Shown piece after piece: positions 1 through 5,610 of a stretch of 11,300 nt of DNA. Position 1 is the stretch's first letter. Each line of letters opens with the position of its first letter. The notes below the pieces were generated by a model that was not told the origin of the DNA, made no database searches, and worked only from the letters and a program-made list of their open reading frames with translations. Source of the DNA: CAYUWH01 sp964448615 (GTDB taxonomy: Bacteria > Patescibacteriota > Gracilibacteria > Peribacterales > Peribacteraceae); NCBI GenBank assembly GCA_964448615.1, contig CAYUWH010000041.1, forward strand, positions 1-11,300, read 5' to 3'. A program made the translations under genes and the position numbers.

Positions 1-982
1 ATTGACGGAGAATATCGCGGCGCCGCGCACCGACCGCTTTGCGCAACCCGATTTCACGCGTGCGCTCGGTGACGGAGACCAACATGATATTCATGATGCC
101 GATACCGCCGACGATCAACGAAATAGCCGCGATCATGGTAATGAACATCGTAAGCCCCATGGACACCCCGCCGAGAATGTCGCCGGCTTCCTCGGAGGAA
201 TGCACGATGAAATCGTCTTTCTTCGGATCATCGTTCGGATTGTCGATGCGGTGACGCTGGCGCAACAGTGATTTCACATCCAAGAATGCCGTATCAAAGC
301 TGCTGACGGCCTGCATGGTGACAAAATTCACATACGGTTGCTGGGTCACGTTTTTCGCAACGGAAAACGGCACATACAACCGCTCGTCCGCATTCTGGAA
401 AAATTGGGAACCCAAGGGCTTCGTCACGCCGATAACGGTGAAATGGCTCTCGCCCACTTTCACGCGCTTGCCGAGGGGATCAGCGCTTCCGAATAATTTC
501 GTGACGGTATCGGGGCCGAGTACCGCGACGTACTTGGCGCCTTCCACATCTGTTTGATCAATCAGTCTTCCGTAGTCAATTTCGATATTTTGATTCGAGA
601 AGAACGTATCCATGACACCTAACACTTGATGATTCGCCTCTTCGCGTCCGTAGGAGGCGGTACCGGGAAAATTGATCACAGGAGCGACAGTCATGATGGT
701 GCTCAGCTTCTTGAGCTGTTCGATATCATCATGCGTCAGGCTGTCGAATCCCGTGGAAACAGCACCCGGACCTCCTTCTTCCTGACCCGGCATGATGATC
801 ATGCTTTTGGCGCCAAGACTGCTGATTTGGCCAAGAATCACGCCCTGCATGCTCGCACCGATCGAGCTCATCAATACGACGGCACCGACACCGATAATGA
901 TACCCAACATCGTGAGCATCGACCGTGAGGCATTCACCGTCACGCCGCGGATGGCCGTTGCAAACAAATCATTGATGGTCAT
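1..982 (-). CDS. MacB/FtsX-type ABC transporter permease (C-terminus outside window)
   Basis: Permease subunit of a MacB-like ABC exporter acting in the cytoplasmic membrane; substrate unknown. I translated it by hand: 327 codons are open from the ATG at 982-980 to the window edge with no stop. Residues 21-43 form the first membrane helix (LTMLGIIIGVGAVVLM). Residues about 45-270 are the extracytoplasmic MacB periplasmic core domain. The second helix lies at 276-302, followed by the family hallmark GGIGIMNIMLVSVTERTREI and then GLRKAVGAR. The last two helices, roughly 70-80 residues, lie beyond position 1. The start codon overlaps the stop of the upstream ATPase gene by 4 bases (ATGA), so the two are translationally coupled. 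No Shine-Dalgarno is visible, consistent with coupling. Family assignment is firm; the exported substrate (drug, peptide, lipoprotein) cannot be read from sequence. Confidence 0.93.
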   Translation of the reverse strand, partial: MTINDLFATAIRGVTVNASRSMLTMLGIIIGVGAVVLMSSIGASMQGVILGQISSLGAKSMIIMPGQEEGGPGAVSTGFDSLTHDDIEQLKKLSTIMTVAPVINFPGTASYGREEANHQVLGVMDTFFSNQNIEIDYGRLIDQTDVEGAKYVAVLGPDTVTKLFGSADPLGKRVKVGESHFTVIGVTKPLGSQFFQNADERLYVPFSVAKNVTQQPYVNFVTMQAVSSFDTAFLDVKSLLRQRHRIDNPNDDPKKDDFIVHSSEEAGDILGGVSMGLTMFITMIAAISLIVGGIGIMNIMLVSVTERTREIGLRKAVGARRRDILRQ

Positions 983-1716
983 TTCAATTGATCGGTTGAT
1001 CCGGCCAACATCCGTTTGAAATCGCGGGAATCGGATGCGATGCGGCCATCTTTAATATGAATAATGCGCTCCGCATGTTCCGCCGTCGTGCGCTCGTGCG
1101 TCACGAGAATGATGGTATGGCCGGATTTATGGAGCGTCTGCAACGCCTCCATCACGGCAACGCCTGATGCCGAATCAAGGTTGCCCGTCGGTTCATCGGC
1201 AAAGATCAAATCTGGCTGGGTAACCAGCGCGCGAGCAATCGCAACACGCTGCTTCTGACCACCGGAAAGCTGACTGGAAAGGAAATCTTTGCGCGGTGTC
1301 AGTCCGACTATTTCAATCGCGTTCAGTGCACGTTCCTCCCGCTCTCCTTCGGGAATCGTCGGATGATAGATCAGCGGCAACATCACGTTATTCAGCACGG
1401 TCGTGCGCGGCAATAGATTGAACGCCTGGAACACGAAGCTCACGCGCGTCGCACGGATGCGCGCAAGGGCATCATCACTCATTTCAAGCGTGGGATCCCC
1501 CTGGAACAAATATTCCCCTTTGGTGAGGTGATCGAGGAATCCCAGAATGTGCATGAGCGTTGATTTACCCGAACCCGAAGGCCCCATGATCGCGACGAAC
1601 TCTCCTTTCTCAATCTTGAGATTGATATCGAAGAGTACGGGCGTCTCGATTTCCTCATTGAAGTAGGATTTCGAGAGGTTCTTGAGTTCGATGAGAGGAG
1701 CGGAAGATGTAGTCAT
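979..1716 (-). CDS. ABC transporter ATPase, MacB/LolD/FtsE-type
   Basis: ATP-hydrolysing subunit that powers the neighbouring permease from the cytoplasmic side. With the ATG at 1716 the protein has 245 residues, a normal length for the LolD/MacB-N family. It has Walker A GPSGSGKST at 45-53, the Q-loop glutamine in FVFQ near 97, signature LSGGQKQR from 150, Walker B LIFADEP at 170-176, and the H-loop histidine in LVTHE at 207. All catalytic residues are present. An in-frame TTG at 1734 would add six residues (RKNNA after the start) but overlaps the adaptor gene by 14 bases. The ATG leaves a 4-base gap after the adaptor stop and is the better choice. The gene ends in a 4-base overlap with the permease. 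The C-terminal tail after residue 225 is short and unremarkable. Confidence 0.95.
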   Translation of the reverse strand: MTTSSAPLIELKNLSKSYFNEEIETPVLFDINLKIEKGEFVAIMGPSGSGKSTLMHILGFLDHLTKGEYLFQGDPTLEMSDDALARIRATRVSFVFQAFNLLPRTTVLNNVMLPLIYHPTIPEGEREERALNAIEIVGLTPRKDFLSSQLSGGQKQRVAIARALVTQPDLIFADEPTGNLDSASGVAVMEALQTLHKSGHTIILVTHERTTAEHAERIIHIKDGRIASDSRDFKRMLAGSTDQLK

Positions 1717-1720
1717 AGCA

Positions 1721-3469
1721 TTATTTTTTCTCAAGAACTATAACCGTCTCTCCTTCCTGTACGCCACTCGTGATCTCCACATCACCGCTCGCGCCTTCCA
1801 TACCCATCGTGACCGGGCGCTGCTCCACGGTCTTGTCGGCCTTCAAAATGCGCACGATGGAATCTCCTGCTTCATTCTCAATCACGGCCCGGCGTGGCAC
1901 CGTGACCACATCCTTGCGTTGACCCGTGATGATTTCGGCGTCGCCGGTCATGCCGATTTTCAATTCGTTGTGCGGATACTTGAAGTCGAGCTTCACACGG
2001 TACTTCGAGACACCGTCTTTGTCCGTCGCAGACTTGTCGACCTCGCTCACATGAAGCTTCATGTGCGTCCCGCGATACGCATCGAGTTCGATGGACCCCG
2101 ACTGCGTAAGCTGCACTTTCGGAATATCGATCTCCGATACAAACATTTCGATGCGGAATGGCGAATCACCAAGCATTTCGACTGCATCGCCGATGGGGGT
2201 CGATTCACCCAACTTGAAGTTGATCTTGGTGACAGTGCCGGCAATCGGTGCCACGAGCAGCGTATTCGAATAGTTCGCAGCGGCGCGAGCGACGGCAGCG
2301 CGCATTTGATTCACGAGCGCCTGTTGCGCATCGATATCCGTTTGGCGAGGCGGTGCTTTCTTCAGTTGCAATTGCGCCTGTGCGATTTGCAACGACGTTT
2401 GATACGTCACGATATCGGCATTCGCCTTGTCGATGGTACTCTGCGCGGAGGTAATGCTCGACTCCTGCGTGGCAATTCTCGTGGTGTAGGTAGCAGCGGC
2501 ATCACGCAACGTCTTGGCGGAAGATTCAATCGAAGAAAGTGACGTTTGAACCGCGGAACGCTCGGCGGCTAATGTGCTCTTGTATGTCTCTTGGGCGGTA
2601 TTCGTGAACGAAGAGGTCGTCTGCAATCCTGCAATCGTGCTGTAGGCCTTGTCCAAGACTCGTGATGCATCTTGCATGGCAACACGAATGCTTTCCGTCA
2701 TTGTGAGTGCGGACTCGAAATCCGTGACAGCGGGCACTTTGGCATTCAACTGACGAATACTCGCAATCGCCTTCTGCTGGCTGGATGTCAAATCATTGAA
2801 TCCGCCGGGATTACTCTTGATCACCGCATCTTGCACATCATTGTTCGCAAACACATCGGAGATGGTGCCGAGCGCGTTTTCGGTATCCACAAGTTCTTGG
2901 CTTGCCGTCGTCTTCACGGTCGACACATATCCTGCGAGACTGATTTGAGCTTCCGCCTTCAGCGCATCAAGTTGCGACTGCGTGCTCACAAGGGCACTCT
3001 TTGCATTCTCAAGTGTGGATTTGGCTGTCGCAAGTGCAGACTGCTTATTGAGCACATCGGCTTCGGTAATGGCGATATCTTCGACGCGCGCGCCCTCCAT
3101 GAGAGCACGCAATTGCGCTTCCGCACTGCGGACTTGCGCCTGAGCAGATGCGATGTCAGCAGCATAATTACCACCGCGGATCGAGGCGATCACCTGCCCG
3201 CTGCGGACTTTATCGCCTTCTTTCACATTGATGGCGGCGACGACGCCAGCCATCGGGAATTGCAATTTCAAATCGTGTTCCGAAATCACGGTACCAACGG
3301 CCTCAACCGTTTGGGTGAGGTCGCCTTTTCCGGCTTTTTCGGTCACGTATTCAGGAACGGCCGGTCCGCTGGAAGCGAATGCGATACCGATTATGAACAA
3401 CAAGATAGCGGCAATGATGCCGTATCTCCACGGATGTCTGCGGATAAACTGAGGAAGTGGGAGCTTCAT
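1721..3469 (-). CDS. MacA/HlyD-family membrane-fusion (adaptor) protein with long helical hairpin
   Basis: Extracytoplasmic adaptor of the MacA/HlyD family, predicted to work with the ATPase and permease encoded just downstream. The 582-residue protein has a short basic N-terminus and one membrane anchor at about 16-34 (YGIIAAILLFIIGIAFA). The first half of the biotinyl/lipoyl-like barrel-sandwich domain is at 53-98 and its second half at about 402-440 (LLVAPIAGTVTKINFKLGE). A beta-barrel and membrane-proximal domain follow to the C-terminus, including NELKIGMTGDAEI and VTVPRRAVI. Between the two half-motifs lie about 300 mostly helical residues rich in Ala, Gln, Ser and Thr. MacA proteins are usually 350-400 residues, so the hairpin is much longer than normal; residues about 185-335 look like an inserted helical segment. 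The ATG lies 12 bases after the marR stop, so it belongs to the same operon. No Shine-Dalgarno is seen. Confidence 0.92.
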   Translation of the reverse strand: MKLPLPQFIRRHPWRYGIIAAILLFIIGIAFASSGPAVPEYVTEKAGKGDLTQTVEAVGTVISEHDLKLQFPMAGVVAAINVKEGDKVRSGQVIASIRGGNYAADIASAQAQVRSAEAQLRALMEGARVEDIAITEADVLNKQSALATAKSTLENAKSALVSTQSQLDALKAEAQISLAGYVSTVKTTASQELVDTENALGTISDVFANNDVQDAVIKSNPGGFNDLTSSQQKAIASIRQLNAKVPAVTDFESALTMTESIRVAMQDASRVLDKAYSTIAGLQTTSSFTNTAQETYKSTLAAERSAVQTSLSSIESSAKTLRDAAATYTTRIATQESSITSAQSTIDKANADIVTYQTSLQIAQAQLQLKKAPPRQTDIDAQQALVNQMRAAVARAAANYSNTLLVAPIAGTVTKINFKLGESTPIGDAVEMLGDSPFRIEMFVSEIDIPKVQLTQSGSIELDAYRGTHMKLHVSEVDKSATDKDGVSKYRVKLDFKYPHNELKIGMTGDAEIITGQRKDVVTVPRRAVIENEAGDSIVRILKADKTVEQRPVTMGMEGASGDVEITSGVQEGETVIVLEKK

Positions 3470-3481
3470 ACAAAAAAGGAA

Positions 3482-3919
3482 TTAAGAAGAAGTACGTTGT
3501 AACGCTTGCGCGAGGGAAGAAAGAATCCTGGCCAACTCCTGGCGATCTTTGGAAGGCAATAATGAGAGGATATCGCGCATAATTTCCGTGCGCTGCCGCT
3601 TCTTGGTCTCTAGCATAGCATTTCCTTGCTTCGAGAGCTTGAGACGCACCAGCTTACGATTGATATCGTCATGCGTGCGCTCGACCAAACGCAGTTTTAC
3701 GAGACGATTCACGAAGGACGTGGCGGACGGAGACGTGATTTTAAGATAATCCGCCAATTCTTTCATGGTAATGCCCTCATGCTCGCGAATGTGCATCAGC
3801 GCATGAAGTTGATGCATGTTCATATCTCCTTCTTCTTTGCAGAGCATGATTTTCTGCCGCAGCGAGCGACTGATGCCGATCGTGGCGCCGATGATGAGCT
3901 CTGCAGCGTCGGGAGTCAT
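3482..3919 (-). CDS. MarR-family transcriptional regulator
   Basis: Predicted dimeric winged-helix DNA-binding repressor of 145 residues, the usual MarR length. Residues 33-60 (MNMHQLHALMHIREHEGITM) match the start of the MarR core. The recognition helix lies in ELADYLKITSPSATSFVNRLVKLRLVER at about 54-81. The wing contains the typical basic D-x-N-x-K-L-V-R-L pattern (DDINRKLVRLKLS), and the C-terminal helix provides dimerisation. It is the first gene of the operon, 12 bases ahead of the adaptor gene. Its own promoter carries an inverted repeat overlapping the -10 box, so autorepression plus control of the exporter is the straightforward reading. MarR proteins commonly sense small hydrophobic or phenolic compounds or oxidants; no sensing cysteine pair is evident, since only one Cys is present near the N-terminus, so the inducer is unknown. 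Confidence 0.93.
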   Translation of the reverse strand: MTPDAAELIIGATIGISRSLRQKIMLCKEEGDMNMHQLHALMHIREHEGITMKELADYLKITSPSATSFVNRLVKLRLVERTHDDINRKLVRLKLSKQGNAMLETKKRQRTEIMRDILSLLPSKDRQELARILSSLAQALQRTSS

Positions 3920-3932
3920 GAAATGCGCACTA

Positions 3933-3953
3933 ATAATTAGAGTGCCTAATAAT
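3933..3953. promoter_or_regulatory. Putative MarR operator (inverted repeat)
   Basis: Plus strand ATAATTAG, AGTGC, CTAATAAT: two 8-base arms matching at seven of eight positions around a 5-base centre. The core is TTAG-N5-CTAA. It covers most of the -10 box and the predicted transcription start, an ideal position for a repressor. The size and symmetry fit MarR-family operators; binding by this MarR is inferred from location. Confidence 0.6.
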
Positions 3954-3977
3954 ATGGTTGGCAGAGCGAATTGTCAA
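3949..3977 (-). promoter_or_regulatory. Sigma-70-type promoter of the marR-exporter operon
   Basis: On the minus strand, TTGACA (3977-3972, perfect -35) is followed by a 17-base spacer and TATTAT (3954-3949, five of six to consensus). The predicted transcription start near 3942 leaves a leader of about 22 bases before the marR ATG at 3919. The -35 box begins just 5 bases after the stop of the upstream reductase gene, so the operon is separately transcribed. Confidence 0.75.
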
Positions 3978-3982
3978 TGTTG

Positions 3983-4810
3983 TTATACACTTTTCTGCTT
4001 AAGCTGATTCATCGCTTCTGCGACCGCATCTTGCACGGATTGCATTCGAATCCCCTCTTTCTCCAGCTTCTCTGTCGACAGTACACAATTACTGCGCCCG
4101 GCCTTGACGACTTCACCCAGACGATCGAGGGTAAGGCGCTCGAATTGATGAGTCGAATCCACGACTTCCTTATAGCGCATCATGATCTCGTAGGGAGAGA
4201 TGGCGCCGGGATTCGTGATGTTATAGATCCCACTTTTTCCCTTCTCGATCAGTTTCTTCGCAGCATCAATGAAATCCGGAATGTACGTGATGGAATTAGG
4301 TTCATCGAGCACCCGTGTGTACTTGAGAAGTTTTCCAACAAGCGTGCGCGGATGGACACTGCCGTCGAACGGCATGCGAATGCGTAAAATCAACACATCA
4401 AACTCTTTCAACATCTGATCCGCCCAGCCTTTGGTGCGCGCGTAATAACTCCCATGAAAGTTTGGCTCATCTTCTTCCTTGAATCCCCTACCGCCATTGT
4501 CTCCTGCATAAATACATCCCGAACTCATATGCACCAACTTCGCACCGATGCGCTGTGTTTCCTCTAAAAGGATGAGCGGTCCGGTCACATTCGCACGCAA
4601 TGTTTCGAGTTTATGCGTCTCACACCAATCCACGTTCGGTTTGCCCGTCTTTCCTGCTGCATTGATCACGACATTGGGCTTTTGTTCCTCTAATACACGA
4701 CGCACAGCCGCTTGATCTGCGATATCTACCTCCGAGCCGATACTGCCGGGGAAGGTTTCGAGGAACAACTGTCCCATGAATCCCTTCGCGCCGAAGACGA
4801 GGAGTTTCAT
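3983..4810 (-). CDS. RmlD-like SDR; NRS/ER-type 4-keto-6-deoxy-sugar epimerase/reductase
   Basis: Cytoplasmic NAD(P)H-dependent sugar-nucleotide enzyme of the extended SDR / RmlD_sub_bind family, 275 residues. The nucleotide-binding glycine motif GAKGFMG is at 7-13 and the catalytic Tyr-x3-Lys is Y123-ARTK127. Several blocks closely recall the plant NRS/ER (UER1) family and its giant-virus relatives: NAAGKTGKPNVDWCETHK from residue 50, GFKEEDEPNFHGSYYARTK at 109-127, LRIRMPFD at 142-149 and NITNPGAIS near 197-205. Those enzymes convert UDP- or dTDP-4-keto-6-deoxyglucose to rhamnose nucleotide, doing both 3,5-epimerisation and 4-reduction. The fit is from memory of the family, so the exact substrate is inference. 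It follows the transposase gene by 14 bases. The best promoter-like -10 (TATGAT, 4822-4817) would start transcription at the ATG itself, but no matching -35 is seen. Confidence 0.85.
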   Translation of the reverse strand: MKLLVFGAKGFMGQLFLETFPGSIGSEVDIADQAAVRRVLEEQKPNVVINAAGKTGKPNVDWCETHKLETLRANVTGPLILLEETQRIGAKLVHMSSGCIYAGDNGGRGFKEEDEPNFHGSYYARTKGWADQMLKEFDVLILRIRMPFDGSVHPRTLVGKLLKYTRVLDEPNSITYIPDFIDAAKKLIEKGKSGIYNITNPGAISPYEIMMRYKEVVDSTHQFERLTLDRLGEVVKAGRSNCVLSTEKLEKEGIRMQSVQDAVAEAMNQLKQKSV

Positions 4811-4824
4811 GGCACGATCATAAC

Positions 4825-5439
4825 CTATTCGAATCCTTCTTGCTCCCCCTTTCGGGATGGATTAGTGCGGATATAGCAACGAATCTGCTCCAGTGCATCG
4901 TTATCACGAATGATGCGATCATGATATCCACGTTGCCATGCGAAATCGGGATGACCATCATATTTAATCTGATACGTACATGCACGCTTGAATTGATTGA
5001 TAATGGAACCTAATGAACCGGATTGTGGGCGCCGTATTGGTTTGATGGTGTCTAATGTTTCAACATTTATGCCCTTTGGTATGGTGTCCGCCATTCGTGT
5101 AGGGGCGTGCAAATTGCACGCCCCTACACACGTTGTGGAAATAATTCCACAATCAAAAGGCGTTCGTTTCCCCATTTTTAAAATCCCATGTACGTGATCC
5201 GGCATCACAACATACGCATCTAGCCTGATATATGGAAAATGTATTGGAATTGCATGCCAACATTGGGCAGTGATTTTTCCGATATCAGATAATCGCATTT
5301 GCCCATCGTGAATTTCCCCGAACCACGGAATCCGATGTTTTGTGCAAATCGTGACAAAATAATATCCTGAACGCGTATAATCACGAGTGGGCAGACGCGT
5401 GGTGGCACGATGGCGGCGCAATCTAGATGAATCATTCAT
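4825..5439 (-). CDS. REP-associated tyrosine transposase (Y1_Tnp, IS200-like)
   Basis: Single-strand DNA transposase/nuclease of the RAYT (TnpA-REP) group, 204 residues. The N-terminal YTRSGYYFVTICTKHR block is at 21-36. The HUH metal-binding motif is in VVMPDHVHGI, with H82 and H84. The helix SLGSIINQFKRACTY is at 142-156, and the C-terminal WQRGYHDRIIRD block at 168-179 is a family hallmark that probably holds the catalytic tyrosine (Y172). RAYTs are usually single-copy and act on REP palindromes. Residues 91-138, between the HUH strand and the QFK helix, are poorly conserved; here part of that loop is encoded by two hairpins (5097-5129 and 5133-5152). The reading frame is intact, so the protein may be functional. 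The start at 5439 has no Shine-Dalgarno. No flanking direct repeats were recognised. Confidence 0.93.
   Translation of the reverse strand: MNDSSRLRRHRATTRLPTRDYTRSGYYFVTICTKHRIPWFGEIHDGQMRLSDIGKITAQCWHAIPIHFPYIRLDAYVVMPDHVHGILKMGKRTPFDCGIISTTCVGACNLHAPTRMADTIPKGINVETLDTIKPIRRPQSGSLGSIINQFKRACTYQIKYDGHPDFAWQRGYHDRIIRDNDALEQIRCYIRTNPSRKGEQEGFE
5097..5129. repeat. Perfect REP-like palindrome inside the transposase gene
   Basis: Two 16-base arms, GTGTAGGGGCGTGCAA and its exact reverse complement, flank a single central A. On the minus strand it is read in frame as transposase residues about 104-115 (VGACNLHAPT). A GC-rich palindrome near a RAYT gene is the expected REP substrate type, but it is normally intergenic rather than inside the gene. 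Confidence 0.9.
5133..5152. repeat. Second hairpin beside the palindrome
   Basis: TTGTGGAA, ATAA, TTCCACAA: perfect 8-base arms and a 4-base loop, three bases from the 33-bp palindrome. It encodes transposase residues about 97-102 (DCGIIS). Together the two hairpins look like one composite REP unit. Confidence 0.75.
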
Positions 5440-5469
5440 ATGCTAATGATATGGATTGCATCTATTGAA

Positions 5470-5525
5470 TAGGGGCATGCAATTTGCACGTCTCTACACG
5501 CACGTCGTAAATTCCCCCAATCAAA
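5470..5525. repeat. Degenerate copy of the REP-like element
   Basis: TAGGGGCATGCAATTTGCACG followed by a run resembling the region after the intact palindrome (TCTCTACAC, then ACGTCGT, AATTCC and CAATCAAAG). The arms 5471-5482 and 5484-5495 pair at nine of twelve positions, the three mismatches being G-T or A-C type. The similarity extends past the palindrome into the second-hairpin region, so the copies share descent over roughly 55 bases. It lies 30 bases upstream of the transposase start, where REP copies usually sit. Confidence 0.7.
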
Positions 5526-5574
5526 GCCACGTTTTAGGTTCCATTCATACATGGAACCGCCATCTGTTTTCCAT

Positions 5575-5602
5575 TTCACGCATTCAAATCCCCCGCTATA
5601 CT
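5575..5602 (+). promoter_or_regulatory. Predicted ftsK promoter, possibly giving a leaderless mRNA
   Basis: TATACT at 5597-5602 matches the -10 consensus at five of six positions. TTCACG at 5575-5580 is a weaker -35 (four of six) with a 16-base spacer. Transcription would begin at about 5609-5610, immediately before the ATG at 5611. No Shine-Dalgarno precedes the ATG, which fits leaderless translation. Confidence 0.5.
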
Positions 5603-5610
5603 GATCTCCG

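Larger units (their letters stand above)
5440..5610. other. Divergent intergenic region between transposase and ftsK
   Basis: These 171 bases hold the degenerate REP copy, a perfect 8-bp stem-loop (GGTTCCAT at 5537-5544, loop TCATAC, ATGGAACC at 5551-5558) and the predicted ftsK promoter. I found no small gene in it. Confidence 0.6.

Noticed and set aside
1717..1734. TTG start extending the ABC ATPase by six residues
   Set aside because: It would overlap the adaptor gene by 14 bases and uses a rarer start; the ATG at 1716 gives a normal N-terminus 4 bases after the adaptor stop.
1682..2542. 286-codon plus-strand open frame
   Set aside because: It is antisense to the adaptor gene, whose domains are clear; the translation is rich in Arg and His and shows no family motif.
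2672..3502. 276-codon plus-strand open frame
   Set aside because: Antisense shadow of the adaptor gene with no recognisable domain.
4817..4845. Promoter for the reductase gene at the transposase 3' end
   Set aside because: TATGAT is a good -10 but no acceptable -35 is found 16-18 bases upstream, so it is mentioned only as a possibility and not listed as a feature.
5097..5525. CRISPR-like repeat pair
   Set aside because: Only two unequal copies about 370 bases apart with a gene between them and no regular spacers; a REP-type element next to a RAYT gene explains them.
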